Origin: DASXVX01 sp036504075
Lineage (GTDB): Bacteria; Bacillota; Sulfobacillia; Symbiobacteriales; Symbiobacteriaceae
Direction of reading: 5' to 3'
NCBI GenBank assembly: GCA_036504075.1
Contig: DASXVX010000088.1
Coordinates: 3,313 to 67,312, forward strand
DNA: 64,000 bases
A model generated the notes under the pieces. That model made no database searches. It worked only from the letters and a program-made list of their open reading frames with translations, and was not told the DNA's origin. The first letter of the stretch is position 1. The number at the start of each line of letters is the position of its first letter. Positions 6,806 through 14,508 of this stretch are shown piece by piece. The translations under genes were made by a program, and so were the position numbers.

Positions 6806-8305
6806 TCACACTTGGTTCAGCCTCAGAAAACGGTCCACCAACATCGGGTCCAATTTATGGCCGGCCATCGCCCGCAACTCCTCCATCGCGGACACGTGGC
6901 GCAACGCCCTTCGGAAGTGCCGGTCGGACGTCAGCGAGTCGTAGACGTCGACCACGGCCACAATGCGGGCCGGCAGCGGAATCGCCTCGCCTTTGAGACC
7001 GTCGGGCCGTCCCTGACCGTCATAACGCTCGTGATGATGCCGGATCGCCAGAAGTCCCCATGGGTGCAGCCCGAACGGGCGGACCATCTCTTCGCCGATG
7101 GTCGTATGCATGTCCACCCGGCGCCGTTCGGCCGCCGTGAGCGGCCCCTCCCGGCTGAGCACTTCGGCGTCCACCGCGATCATGCCGACATCGGCGAGGC
7201 GGGCGGCGTGGCTCAACGTGACCAGTTCTTCCGCCGGCAACCCCAGGTCCTCGCCCAGCACCACTGCCAGTGCGGCGACGCGCTCGGAGTGGCCGCGCAG
7301 GTACGGGTCGACGCTTTCCAGGTCATCGATCTGGTCCAGCACGGCGGTCAGGAAGTCTAGCTGGTGCACCTCTTTCAACAGGTGGCTGCGGGTCGGGCGC
7401 ATGGGTTCCGCCAGCACCTGCCGGATCAGTTCCGTGGCCCGCTGCCAGTCGGCATGCAGCCCCAGTTGGCTGAAGTAAGCGGCCGCGCGGTTCAGGTATT
7501 TGAGCGCCAGATTGCGCTGGCCCGATTGGGCGAAAATAGCGCCGAACAGCCGGCTCACCCGGGCGACTTCCTCCTTGTCGAAAGCGCCCACGCCGTTCAG
7601 CAGGGTGTTCAGAGCTTCGCGCCCCGCTTCCAGGGCCGCATCGCAATCGTTGCGCCCAAAATGCAGGCGCCCCAGTTCGGCGTGCGCGTAGGCGACGAAA
7701 GTGGCCTCCAGCTCATTGGCGAACCGCAGGGCGGTACGCAGGTCCCGCTCGGCCAGCCGGGAAGCGCCCAATTCCAGATGGGCGATGCCCCGGTTCATCT
7801 GCGCCTTGGCGGCGGCGCTCAGGTCGCCTGCCGCCTTGCCGGCCTTGAGCGCCTTATCCGCCGCCCGCTGCATTGGCACCCATTCCTGGCGCCGGTAGTG
7901 GAGCTTGCTCAGGTTTAGCCAGTAGGTCTTCGCCAGATTCGGGTCCCGGTTCGGACCCAGCGTCTGCGCCTGCGCAGCGTAGGCCTGGGCATCGTCCAGG
8001 CGCCCGAGGTCGGTGGCGACGTTCAGCAGGTTCATGTAGACCTTCAGCACGTCCACCGCGGAAGCCGACGGATGGCTGCACAGGGCCAGCGCCCGCTGGA
8101 GGTGGCCCATGGCCGCATCCAGTTCCCGGCCGGTGTAAGCCACGGCAGTCAGCGCATTGAGCGGTGGGATCATGAGCGCCGGGTCGCCTGTGTCCTCCAC
8201 CAGCGCAAACCACCCGGCGAATTCGTCCCGGGCCGGCACCAGAAGCCCCCGGGTCAAGAGTCTGGCACCCAAAGCTCGGTGGCCCTGCACTTCAGCGAGC
8301 GACAT
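6806..8305 (-). CDS. TPR-repeat protein with C-terminal degenerate HD-GYP domain
   Basis: A 499-residue cytoplasmic protein with no signal or membrane segment. The ATG at 8305 has GGAGGG 7 bases upstream. Residues about 1-300 are helical TPR-type repeats (for example 85-115, 125-158, 165-198, 205-235, 250-285). Residues about 335-495 form an HD-GYP domain: H339 in GHSERVAALAVVLG, then LADVGMI where the family has LHDIGKI, H400, HHHERYDGQGRPDGL at 423-436, and IPLPARIVAVVDVYDSLTS. The HD pair is A371-D372 and GYP is GRP, so one metal ligand is missing. HD-GYP enzymes hydrolyse c-di-GMP; this one may be inactive or only bind. It is transcribed behind a c-di-GMP riboswitch and followed by an exported-peptide gene. 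Confidence 0.88.
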   Translation of the reverse strand: MSLAEVQGHRALGARLLTRGLLVPARDEFAGWFALVEDTGDPALMIPPLNALTAVAYTGRELDAAMGHLQRALALCSHPSASAVDVLKVYMNLLNVATDLGRLDDAQAYAAQAQTLGPNRDPNLAKTYWLNLSKLHYRRQEWVPMQRAADKALKAGKAAGDLSAAAKAQMNRGIAHLELGASRLAERDLRTALRFANELEATFVAYAHAELGRLHFGRNDCDAALEAGREALNTLLNGVGAFDKEEVARVSRLFGAIFAQSGQRNLALKYLNRAAAYFSQLGLHADWQRATELIRQVLAEPMRPTRSHLLKEVHQLDFLTAVLDQIDDLESVDPYLRGHSERVAALAVVLGEDLGLPAEELVTLSHAARLADVGMIAVDAEVLSREGPLTAAERRRVDMHTTIGEEMVRPFGLHPWGLLAIRHHHERYDGQGRPDGLKGEAIPLPARIVAVVDVYDSLTSDRHFRRALRHVSAMEELRAMAGHKLDPMLVDRFLRLNQV

Positions 8306-8343
8306 CCCGGCTCCCTCCTTCCCGGTGAGGCTCGGGACCAATG

Positions 8344-8383
8344 CAAAAAGACCTGCTGCCGGTTAGACCCTGGCAACAGGTCC
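8344..8383 (-). terminator. Expression-platform terminator of the c-di-GMP riboswitch
   Basis: On the minus strand GACCTGTTGCC ... GGCAGCAGGTC forms an 11-bp stem (one G-U) followed by TTTTTGC. It sits between the aptamer and the start codon at 8305. The 5' arm can alternatively pair with the upstream CAGGT(GCC) segment near 8390, which would give an antiterminator. Ligand-controlled termination is therefore likely. The direction (on or off with c-di-GMP) cannot be read safely. Confidence 0.85.
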
Positions 8384-8401
8384 TTAAAGGCACCTGTAAC
8401 A

Positions 8402-8490
8402 GGCCCGGCAACCGGCTGTCATAGCCGCCTGACGGCGGCCTTAGACCCGTGGCTTTGCGTCCCCGGCTTTCGCCGGGTTTGCCTTTTTCG
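8402..8490 (-). ncRNA. Cyclic di-GMP-I (GEMM-I) riboswitch aptamer
   Basis: The minus strand shows the conserved GEMM-I framework in order: AGGCAAACC, a hairpin capped by GAAA, GGGGACGCAAAGCC, GGTCTAA, a second variable hairpin (GCCGCC/GGCGGC), then GACAGCCGGTTGCC. The ACGCAAAGCC core and the GAAA tetraloop with its receptor are the hallmarks of this class. A terminator follows at once. It senses the bacterial second messenger c-di-GMP and controls the TPR/HD-GYP and peptide genes. Confidence 0.93.
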
Positions 8491-8506
8491 GGGACAAATT
8501 TCGACA

Positions 8507-8512
8507 ATTATA
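8507..8512 (-). promoter_or_regulatory. -10 box upstream of the c-di-GMP riboswitch
   Basis: A perfect TATAAT on the minus strand lies just upstream of the aptamer, which places the transcript start around 8500. No convincing -35 is seen at 16-18 bases (GGCCCA at 17). The promoter is therefore incomplete by consensus and may need an activator. Confidence 0.55.
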
Positions 8513-8563
8513 CACGCGTTATTGTAATTGGGCCATCACAATTCGTCCAACGCCGGGATGGTG

Positions 8564-8606
8564 GAAAAAGCCGCCTGAAGGGCTGGTTTTGTCCCCCAGG
8601 CGGCTC
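8564..8606 (-). terminator. Terminator of the dap-dpa operon
   Basis: Stem AGCCGCCTG/CAGGCGGCT around a 19-base loop, followed on the minus strand by TTTTT. Located 36 bases after the dapA stop. Confidence 0.85.
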
Positions 8607-8641
8607 CATTCGCTCCCAATCGCCTGCTTTCACGTTAAACG

Positions 8642-9520
8642 TTACAGGAGTCCGGCGGACGCCAGTACCTCCCGCAGCGTCTCCCGCTCCTTCTCTGTGG
8701 CTTCCACCATGGGCGGGCGGAGCGTACCGGCGTCAAAGCCGGTCATGGCCAGGGCCGCCTTGACCAGCACCGGGTTGGTGACGGCAAACAGCCCCTTGAA
8801 GACGGGTAGCAGCCGCCGGTGCCAGGCCGCCGCCTGGGCGTTCTGGCCTTCCACAAACGCCTTGATCATCTCCTGAATCTGCGGACCCACCACATGGCCG
8901 GCCACGCTGATGATACCGTAGGCGCCCAGGGCGAGGTAAGGCAGCGTGAGCGCGTCGTCCCCGGACCAGACCGTGAACCCCGCCGGGGCGCCGGACAGGA
9001 TCGCCGTCAGCTGGTTCAGGTCGGCGCACTCCTTGATGCCGATGATATTGGGCACCTCGGCCAGCCGGAGCGTCGTCTGGGGCGCCAGGTTGACCACCGT
9101 GCGGGAGGGCACGTTGTAGAGGATGCAGTCGAGGCTCGTGGCCTCCGCGATGGCCCGGAAGTGGCGGTAGAGCCCTTCCTGGGGCGGCTTGTTGTAGTAG
9201 GGCACCACCAGCAGCGCGGCATGAATTCCGGTCGCTTCGGCCCGCTTCGTCAGTTCGATGGTCTCGGCCGTGCTGTAGGACCCGGTGCCCCCGATGACGG
9301 CCGCCTTGTCGCCAACCGCTTTCACGACCGTTTCAAAAAGCTTCAGCTTCTCTGCCATCGTCAGGGTGGGCGATTCACCGGTGGTGCCGGAGACCACGAC
9401 CCCGTCATTACCGTTTGCCACCAGGTAACGGGCCAGTTCGGCCGCCCGTTCGTAGTCGACCGAGAAGTCGCTGTTCATGGGTGTGACCATGGCGGTCAGC
9501 AGCCGTCCAAAAGTAGGCAC
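8642..9520 (-). CDS. dapA: 4-hydroxy-tetrahydrodipicolinate synthase
   Basis: Condenses pyruvate with aspartate-4-semialdehyde, the first committed step to dihydrodipicolinate, diaminopimelate and lysine. A GTG at 9520 with AGGAGGG 6 bases upstream gives 292 residues, the normal family size. Schiff-base lysine K163 is in IIGIKE, catalytic Y135 in LYNVPSRT, and the pyruvate-binding GTTGES is at 45-50. It is the last gene of dapB-dpaA-dpaB-asd-dapG-dapA, the same order as in Bacillus, where this enzyme feeds both cell-wall precursors and spore dipicolinate. Confidence 0.97.
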   Translation of the reverse strand: MPTFGRLLTAMVTPMNSDFSVDYERAAELARYLVANGNDGVVVSGTTGESPTLTMAEKLKLFETVVKAVGDKAAVIGGTGSYSTAETIELTKRAEATGIHAALLVVPYYNKPPQEGLYRHFRAIAEATSLDCILYNVPSRTVVNLAPQTTLRLAEVPNIIGIKECADLNQLTAILSGAPAGFTVWSGDDALTLPYLALGAYGIISVAGHVVGPQIQEMIKAFVEGQNAQAAAWHRRLLPVFKGLFAVTNPVLVKAALAMTGFDAGTLRPPMVEATEKERETLREVLASAGLL

Positions 9521-9542
9521 ACGGGTCCCTCCTCGAATGGAT

Positions 9543-10772
9543 TCAGGCGTGTTTTGCACCAAGTCCGAATGCGTCATGGAGTGCTTGCACAGCAAGACGA
9601 AGCGCTGCGGCTTCCACCAGACAAGAGATCGTCACATGGGAGTCGGCGGTCTGCAAGATCTCCACGCCGGCGTTGCAGAGCGCTTCGGCCACCGCGGCCA
9701 TCACGCCGGGACGGCCCCGCATCGCCGCTCCCACCACCGATGCTTTGGCCACGCCGATCCGCACGACCGGCGCCAGCCCGATCTCCCGCAGGAGCGCCTC
9801 GGCCCGGACCGCCTTGCGTTCGTCGATGCAAAATGTGGCTCGGCCCGGCGAGACGTTGATCAGATCCACCGAAATGCCGGCCTGCGCCAGCGTCCGGAAC
9901 AGTTTCTGCAAGGCTGGGTGGTCCGGCTCGGATTCCACCGAAACCTGCGCCAGCCCCGTCACGTGGGTGACGCCGGTGACCGGCGAACCGCTGTGCAGTT
10001 CGCTCCAGGACGTACCAGCGGCCTCCAGGCTGTAAGTAATGAGCGTCCCCGGGCTGTCTTCAAACGTCGACTTGACCCGGAGCGGCACGGCGTGCTGCAT
10101 GGCGATTTCCACCGCCCGGGGGTGGACGACTTTGGCTCCGTAATGAGCCATCTGGGCAATCTCGTCGTAGGTCGTGACCGAGAGCGTCCGGGCGTCGGGC
10201 ACCAGGCGCGGGTCGGCGGTCTTGACGCCGTCCACGTCGGTGTAAATCTCCACCACTTCGGCTTTGAGCGCCCCGCCCAGCGCAGCGGCCGTGGTATCCG
10301 AACCGCCCCGCCCCAGCGTGGTGACCTCGCCGCCCGCCGTGCTGCCCTGAAACCCTGCGACCACCGTGACGTACCCTTCCGCCAGGAACTGCGCCACGGG
10401 GGCCGGATCGACTTTGAGAATGTTGGCTGATCCAAACGTGTCATCCGTTAGAATGCCCGCCTGGCCGCCGGTGAGGACTCGCACCGGCAGGCCCCGGCTC
10501 TTCAACACCCCGGCCACAATCACGCTGGAAATAATCTCCCCGGTCGAGAGCAACAGGTCCAGTTCCCGGGGGGCCAAGTCTGAACAGGCTGCGTTGGCCA
10601 GCTGGATCAGCGTATCAGTGGCGTAAGGTTCACCCTGCCGTCCCATTGCGGAGACGACCACGACGGTGCTATAACCGTCGCGCACCGCCCGCTCCACCCG
10701 GTCGGCCACCAGTTTGCGGCCGTCGGCAGTGGCCACGGAGGTCCCGCCAAATTTCTGTACGATGATCCGCAG
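9543..10772 (-). CDS. dapG: Aspartate kinase (DapG type), probable CTG start
   Basis: Phosphorylates aspartate to open the aspartate pathway. Family sequence begins RIIVQKFGGTSVA. Further motifs are VVSAMGRQGEPYATDTL, LLLSTGEIISSVI, GFQGSTAGGEVTTLGRGGSDTTAAALG and YTDVDGVKTADPR. Two ACT domains follow from about residue 255. Alignment with Bacillus DapG (404 residues) places the first residue at the codon CTG, 10772. GGAGGAG lies 7 bases upstream and no ATG, GTG or TTG is in frame near it, so a CTG start giving 409 residues is proposed. The ACT domains imply feedback control, by diaminopimelate in the Bacillus DapG case. Confidence 0.93.
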   Translation of the reverse strand: MRIIVQKFGGTSVATADGRKLVADRVERAVRDGYSTVVVVSAMGRQGEPYATDTLIQLANAACSDLAPRELDLLLSTGEIISSVIVAGVLKSRGLPVRVLTGGQAGILTDDTFGSANILKVDPAPVAQFLAEGYVTVVAGFQGSTAGGEVTTLGRGGSDTTAAALGGALKAEVVEIYTDVDGVKTADPRLVPDARTLSVTTYDEIAQMAHYGAKVVHPRAVEIAMQHAVPLRVKSTFEDSPGTLITYSLEAAGTSWSELHSGSPVTGVTHVTGLAQVSVESEPDHPALQKLFRTLAQAGISVDLINVSPGRATFCIDERKAVRAEALLREIGLAPVVRIGVAKASVVGAAMRGRPGVMAAVAEALCNAGVEILQTADSHVTISCLVEAAALRLAVQALHDAFGLGAKHA

Positions 10773-10809
10773 GTTCCAACTCCTCCTCCCGCGCTGCGGC
10801 TGGCCGGCG

Positions 10810-11823
10810 CTAGACCAGGCCCATCTCCAGCAGCTTTTCCGCAATCTGAATCGCGTTGGTCGCCGCACCCTTGCGGAGGTTGTCGCTGACGACCCAGAGC
10901 CAGAGGCCGTTCGGGCTGATGATATCCTCCCGGATGCGGCCCACCAGCGTGTCGTCGGTCCCGGCGACGTCGATGGCGGTCGGGAAGCCAAAGTTCAGGG
11001 GATCGTCCACGACCTTGACGCCCGGGAACTTGGCGAGGGCCGCGCGGGCCTCGGCCGGCGTGATCTTCCGCTCGGTCTCGATGAGCACCGATTCCGAGTG
11101 GCCCACGAAGACCGGCACCCGGGTGCAGGTCATGGTGACCGGCAGCTCCGGCAGCCCCATGATCTTGCGGGTCTCGGCAGAAAGCTTCACTTCTTCCGTC
11201 GTGTAGCCGCTCTCCAGGAACGTCTCGGCATAGGGCAGCACGTTGAACGCAATCTGCCGCTTGTAGATCTCGTGCTTCAGCTCGCCCTTCGCACCGGCCT
11301 TCCAGGCTTCGGTCTGCTGCTGCAGCTCTTCGATGGCCTCCTTGCCGGTACCCGAAACCGCCTGCATGGTGGTGACGATCACTTTGGTGAGCGGCGAGAC
11401 GTCATGCAGCGGCTTGAGCGCCATGATGAGGCCGATGGTGGTGCAGTTCGGGCTGGCAATGATGCCCTTGTGCCACTTCAGGTCCTGCGGGTTGATCTCC
11501 GGCACGACCAGCGGCACGTTTTCGTCCATGCGCCAGGTGCTGGACTTGTCAATGACGACGGCGCCGGCCTTGGCGGCCAGCGGCGCCAGCTCCTTGGACA
11601 GCGAGCCGGTCGCGGCGAAGAAGACCAGGTCCACGCCTTTGAAGGCGTCCCCGTTGGCCTCTTCGACTTTGATCTGCTCGCCCTTGTAGGTGACCGTGGT
11701 GCCCACGCTCCGGGCACTGGCCAACGGCAGCAGCTTGCCGACCGGGAAATTCCGGGACTCCAGCAGGGTCAGCAGTTCTTGACCAACGGCACCGGTAGCG
11801 CCAACAATCGCGACGGTCTTCAT
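10810..11823 (-). CDS. asd: Aspartate-semialdehyde dehydrogenase
   Basis: Reduces aspartyl phosphate to aspartate-4-semialdehyde with NADPH. The 337-residue protein has the Rossmann motif VAIVGATGAVGQELL at the N-terminus, catalytic C127 in ASPNCTTIGL, and VSGTGKEAIEEL further on. It lies 37 bases upstream of the kinase gene. Its product is the branch point used by dapA downstream. Confidence 0.97.
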   Translation of the reverse strand: MKTVAIVGATGAVGQELLTLLESRNFPVGKLLPLASARSVGTTVTYKGEQIKVEEANGDAFKGVDLVFFAATGSLSKELAPLAAKAGAVVIDKSSTWRMDENVPLVVPEINPQDLKWHKGIIASPNCTTIGLIMALKPLHDVSPLTKVIVTTMQAVSGTGKEAIEELQQQTEAWKAGAKGELKHEIYKRQIAFNVLPYAETFLESGYTTEEVKLSAETRKIMGLPELPVTMTCTRVPVFVGHSESVLIETERKITPAEARAALAKFPGVKVVDDPLNFGFPTAIDVAGTDDTLVGRIREDIISPNGLWLWVVSDNLRKGAATNAIQIAEKLLEMGLV

Positions 11824-11891
11824 ATAGAATCAGCATCCCTTCCGTAAAGTGGACGACCCCTGTTGCCGGCGGCGACAGGGCGGTCACTGGC

Positions 11892-12497
11892 TTACTGGCT
11901 TGGCGGACCCAGGAGCAGGGGCTGGAACTGCCGCCCTTCGATGGCGGCCAGCACCGTAGGAAGCAGGCAATTTTCGATATCGGCATCCAGCGATGTCGGC
12001 TTCGCCTCCGGGTTGTCCTGTCGAAACGGCACGAAGTAAATGTTGCGGGAGCCCAGCAAGGCCCCCAGGTTCCGGGCGTTCATGCCGAGGCCGTCGTTGG
12101 TGGTAATGGCCAGCACCACCGGCCGGTGGTTGCGCATCTGGGCTTTGGCCGCCATGCAGACCGGCGAGTCATTAATGGCGTTGGCCAGCTTCGCCATGGT
12201 GTTGCCGGTACAGGGCATCACCACGAGGCAGTCCAGACGGACTTTCGGCCCGAAGGGCTCCACTTCGGGAATGGTCGACAAAGGGTGCTTGCCCGTGATG
12301 CGCTCAATTTCGGTAATCCAGTCGTCCGGCTTGCCGAATCGGGTCTCCGTGCTGCGCACGTTGCTGGAGATAATGGGGAAAAGGTCAGTCCCTTCCCGCA
12401 CCAGCATTTCCAACTGGGCCATCGCCCGGGAGAGGTTGCAGTGCGAGGCCGCCATTGCGACGCCGATCCGTTTGCCCGCCAACGTGGCTTCACTCAC
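11892..12497 (-). CDS. dpaB: Dipicolinate synthase subunit B
   Basis: A 201-residue flavoprotein-like subunit (SpoVFB) with GKRIGVAMAASHCNLSRA near the N-terminus and CLVVMPCTGNTMAKLANAINDSPV. Together with DpaA it oxidises dihydrodipicolinate to dipicolinic acid, the major solute of the spore core. It overlaps dpaA by 4 bases. Its presence inside the lysine cluster is strong evidence for endospore formation; expression would be expected in the mother cell. Confidence 0.95.
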   Translation of the reverse strand: MSEATLAGKRIGVAMAASHCNLSRAMAQLEMLVREGTDLFPIISSNVRSTETRFGKPDDWITEIERITGKHPLSTIPEVEPFGPKVRLDCLVVMPCTGNTMAKLANAINDSPVCMAAKAQMRNHRPVVLAITTNDGLGMNARNLGALLGSRNIYFVPFRQDNPEAKPTSLDADIENCLLPTVLAAIEGRQFQPLLLGPPSQ

Positions 12498-13390
12498 CGC
12501 CCGCCCTCCTCCCTTTGTCGGTTGCGGAGGTGACGGACGATCAGTTCGGCAATGATCTTGCCGGCGGTGACCGGAGCGACGACGCCAGGCAGGCCGGGCG
12601 CCAGTCGTGCCGACAGGCCCAATTCGCGGGCGGCTTCAAAGTCTGTGCCGCCCGGGGCCGTGGCCACGTCGATAATCACACACTGGGCAGGCGCCTGCCC
12701 GAGAATCTCTTTCGTCAGTGCCAGCGCGGGCACCGTGTTAAAAATCACATCGGTTTCAGCCACCGCTTCGCCCAGCCGCTCCCACTCCACGTACTTGTGG
12801 CCGCCCGCATAGATCCAGGCGAGATCGAGGTCTTGCCTGGCCGCGACGGACACATCGCTGCGGAGTCCTTGCAGCAGCATGGCGATCGCCCGGCCGGTGC
12901 GGCCGAAGCCCAGCACCAGTGAGCGGCTGCCAAACAGCGTAAACGGAGTGGCCTCCATGGCCATCTGGATGGCGCCTTCGGCGGAGGGGATCGAATTCCA
13001 GATTGCGAACTCGTCGGCCTCCCGATACTCCACCAGCGGCAGATGCACCTCTTCGCAAATCCGGCGCAGATACTCACTCCCGAGGCCGGTGAACACCGTG
13101 GCGCCCGCCGCCATGCGGCGCAGCCCGTCGGCGTCGATGTAGCAGGGCTCCATGCCCTTGTCGCCGTACACCCTGCCGTCTTCGCTGGCGCCCTGCACCG
13201 GCAGGACCGCCACATGGGCGCCGGTCAGCGCCTCGGAGCCGGTGAGACAGACCGTGACGCCATGAAAGCGGTCATCCCACTGCAGCCCGGCCAGCCGAAT
13301 CTGGGCGCCTGCCTGCAAGAAATAGTGAACCGCTTCGGCCATCCGTCGGTCGCCGCCGAGCACCGCGACGGTCTTCCCGTGCACGCTCAT
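12494..13390 (-). CDS. dpaA: Dipicolinate synthase subunit A
   Basis: A 298-residue SpoVFA-type NAD(P)-dependent subunit. N-terminal domain KTVAVLGGDRRMAEAV; central Rossmann motif SLVLGFGRTGRAIA after the sequence WNSIPSAEGAIQMAME; then FNTVPALALTKEIL and IDVATAPGGTDFEAARELGL...LAPGLPGVVAPVTAGKI, the last highly characteristic of the family. ATG 13390 is preferred over an in-frame start at 13405 because a GGGGGAT lies about 6 bases upstream of it. Works with DpaB, and is translationally coupled to it. Confidence 0.95.
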   Translation of the reverse strand: MSVHGKTVAVLGGDRRMAEAVHYFLQAGAQIRLAGLQWDDRFHGVTVCLTGSEALTGAHVAVLPVQGASEDGRVYGDKGMEPCYIDADGLRRMAAGATVFTGLGSEYLRRICEEVHLPLVEYREADEFAIWNSIPSAEGAIQMAMEATPFTLFGSRSLVLGFGRTGRAIAMLLQGLRSDVSVAARQDLDLAWIYAGGHKYVEWERLGEAVAETDVIFNTVPALALTKEILGQAPAQCVIIDVATAPGGTDFEAARELGLSARLAPGLPGVVAPVTAGKIIAELIVRHLRNRQREEGGR

Positions 13391-13464
13391 CGCCTGATCC
13401 CCCAATCCTTCCGAACCTCTAGCCCATTCTATGGCTATGTGTCATAAGTGGTACCGCTCCGGCC

Positions 13465-13515
13465 AATGCTGCTTGCTCGCGGCGGCTTACGCCGCCGATG
13501 TCGCTGCGCAGCATT
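13465..13515 (-). promoter_or_regulatory. Stem-loop in the dapB-dpaA intergenic region
   Basis: Outer arms AATGCTGC/GCAGCATT and inner GGCGGC/GCCGCC form one extended hairpin in the 188-base gap between dapB and dpaA. There is no T-run, so it is not an obvious terminator. The gap could hold a sporulation-specific promoter for dpaAB; no clear sigma-K/E consensus was identified. Confidence 0.45.
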
Positions 13516-13578
13516 AGCCTTCGCTCCACCCGGAAGGGAAAGGGCACTCCGGTAGTTCGGGAGGGGGAAGGATTCCGG

Positions 13579-14334
13579 TTAGGTCGGGAAGGCCACGGTT
13601 TCAAGGTCGTAGGCGACGCGGTTCTCTTTCAGCACCCATTTGCAAGTCAGGAGCACGCCGGGTACGTACGCTTCCCGAGACGGGGCGTCGTGCCGGATGG
13701 TGAGCGTCTGGCCCGGGCCGCCGAAAATGATCTCCTGGTGGGCCACCAGGCCAGGGAGCCTGATCGAGTGAATCGCCACTTCCGGGGCCGGCAGGTCGCC
13801 CATGGCTTTCTCCAGCCGGTGTTTCGTCGTCAGGGCCGTGCCCGACGGTGCATCGAGTTTCGTGTGGTGATGCATCTCGATGATCTCCACGTGCGGCATG
13901 AACCGCCGGGCCTCCGCCGCCGCACGGATCATGAGCATGACGCCTACCGAATAGTTGGAGATAAAGGCGCCGCCAATGCCTTTGATCGTGCAGGCCTTGC
14001 CGAAAGCCTCCACCTCACCAGCGGCCAAACCCGTCGTGCCGACAACCGGGGAAATCCCCGCCGCGATTGCGGCGGGGATGGTTTTTCGCGCCGCCGCCGC
14101 CACCGTAAAATCTAGCAGGATGTTACCCCGGACGCCATTACGCAGGGCTTCTTCCAGGCTCCCATAAATGATGACCCCAGTCTTAGGGCCTGAGAGCGCA
14201 AACTCGCCCACGTCCTCGCCAATTCCGTCGGCCGCCACAGCGCCGGCCAACTCGAACCCCGGCTCCCGTAACACCGCGCGCACCATCTCCCGGCCAACTC
14301 GGCCGGACGCTCCCGCCACGATCACGGACTGCAT
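13579..14334 (-). CDS. dapB: 4-hydroxy-tetrahydrodipicolinate reductase
   Basis: Reduces the DapA product. ATG at 14334 has AGAGGTGG 6 bases upstream and begins the Rossmann motif MQSVIVAGASGRVGREM, giving 251 residues. Catalytic segment: VEIIEMHHHTKLDAPSGTAL, with the family's HHxxKxDAPSGT. Cofactor/substrate motifs GTTGLA and SNYSVGVMLM are also visible. First gene of the dap-dpa cluster; separated from the dipicolinate genes by 188 bases containing a hairpin, so the downstream genes may have an extra promoter. Confidence 0.96.
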   Translation of the reverse strand: MQSVIVAGASGRVGREMVRAVLREPGFELAGAVAADGIGEDVGEFALSGPKTGVIIYGSLEEALRNGVRGNILLDFTVAAAARKTIPAAIAAGISPVVGTTGLAAGEVEAFGKACTIKGIGGAFISNYSVGVMLMIRAAAEARRFMPHVEIIEMHHHTKLDAPSGTALTTKHRLEKAMGDLPAPEVAIHSIRLPGLVAHQEIIFGGPGQTLTIRHDAPSREAYVPGVLLTCKWVLKENRVAYDLETVAFPT

Positions 14335-14404
14335 GCATTGCCACCTCTTTGGACTGGTACCTGTCACCTTTAGCCCTTTAACTTGTTGAACCCTGTGTGC
14401 GAAT

Positions 14405-14446
14405 GCAGCGGCCAGCGAAAGCCCATAGGCCCCCGCCGGCCGCTGC
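14405..14446 (-). terminator. Probable terminator of the chemotaxis operon
   Basis: Stem GCAGCGGCC/GGCCGCTGC located between the cheX stop and dapB. No T-tract follows on the minus strand. Likely separates the che and dap units, although read-through is possible. Confidence 0.5.
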
Positions 14447-14508
14447 AAAGCATCAGCCGGAGACCGTCCCGGCGTTTGGTAATACCTTACCGGAGGAACA
14501 AGCACTTG

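Noticed and set aside
6555..6809. An 84-codon minus-strand frame after the TPR gene
   Set aside because: It crosses the terminator hairpin and overlaps the 41-residue peptide in another frame, which has the real ribosome binding site and signal peptide.
13419..13604. A 61-codon frame between dapB and dpaA
   Set aside because: It translates the hairpin, lacks a ribosome binding site and has no coding character.
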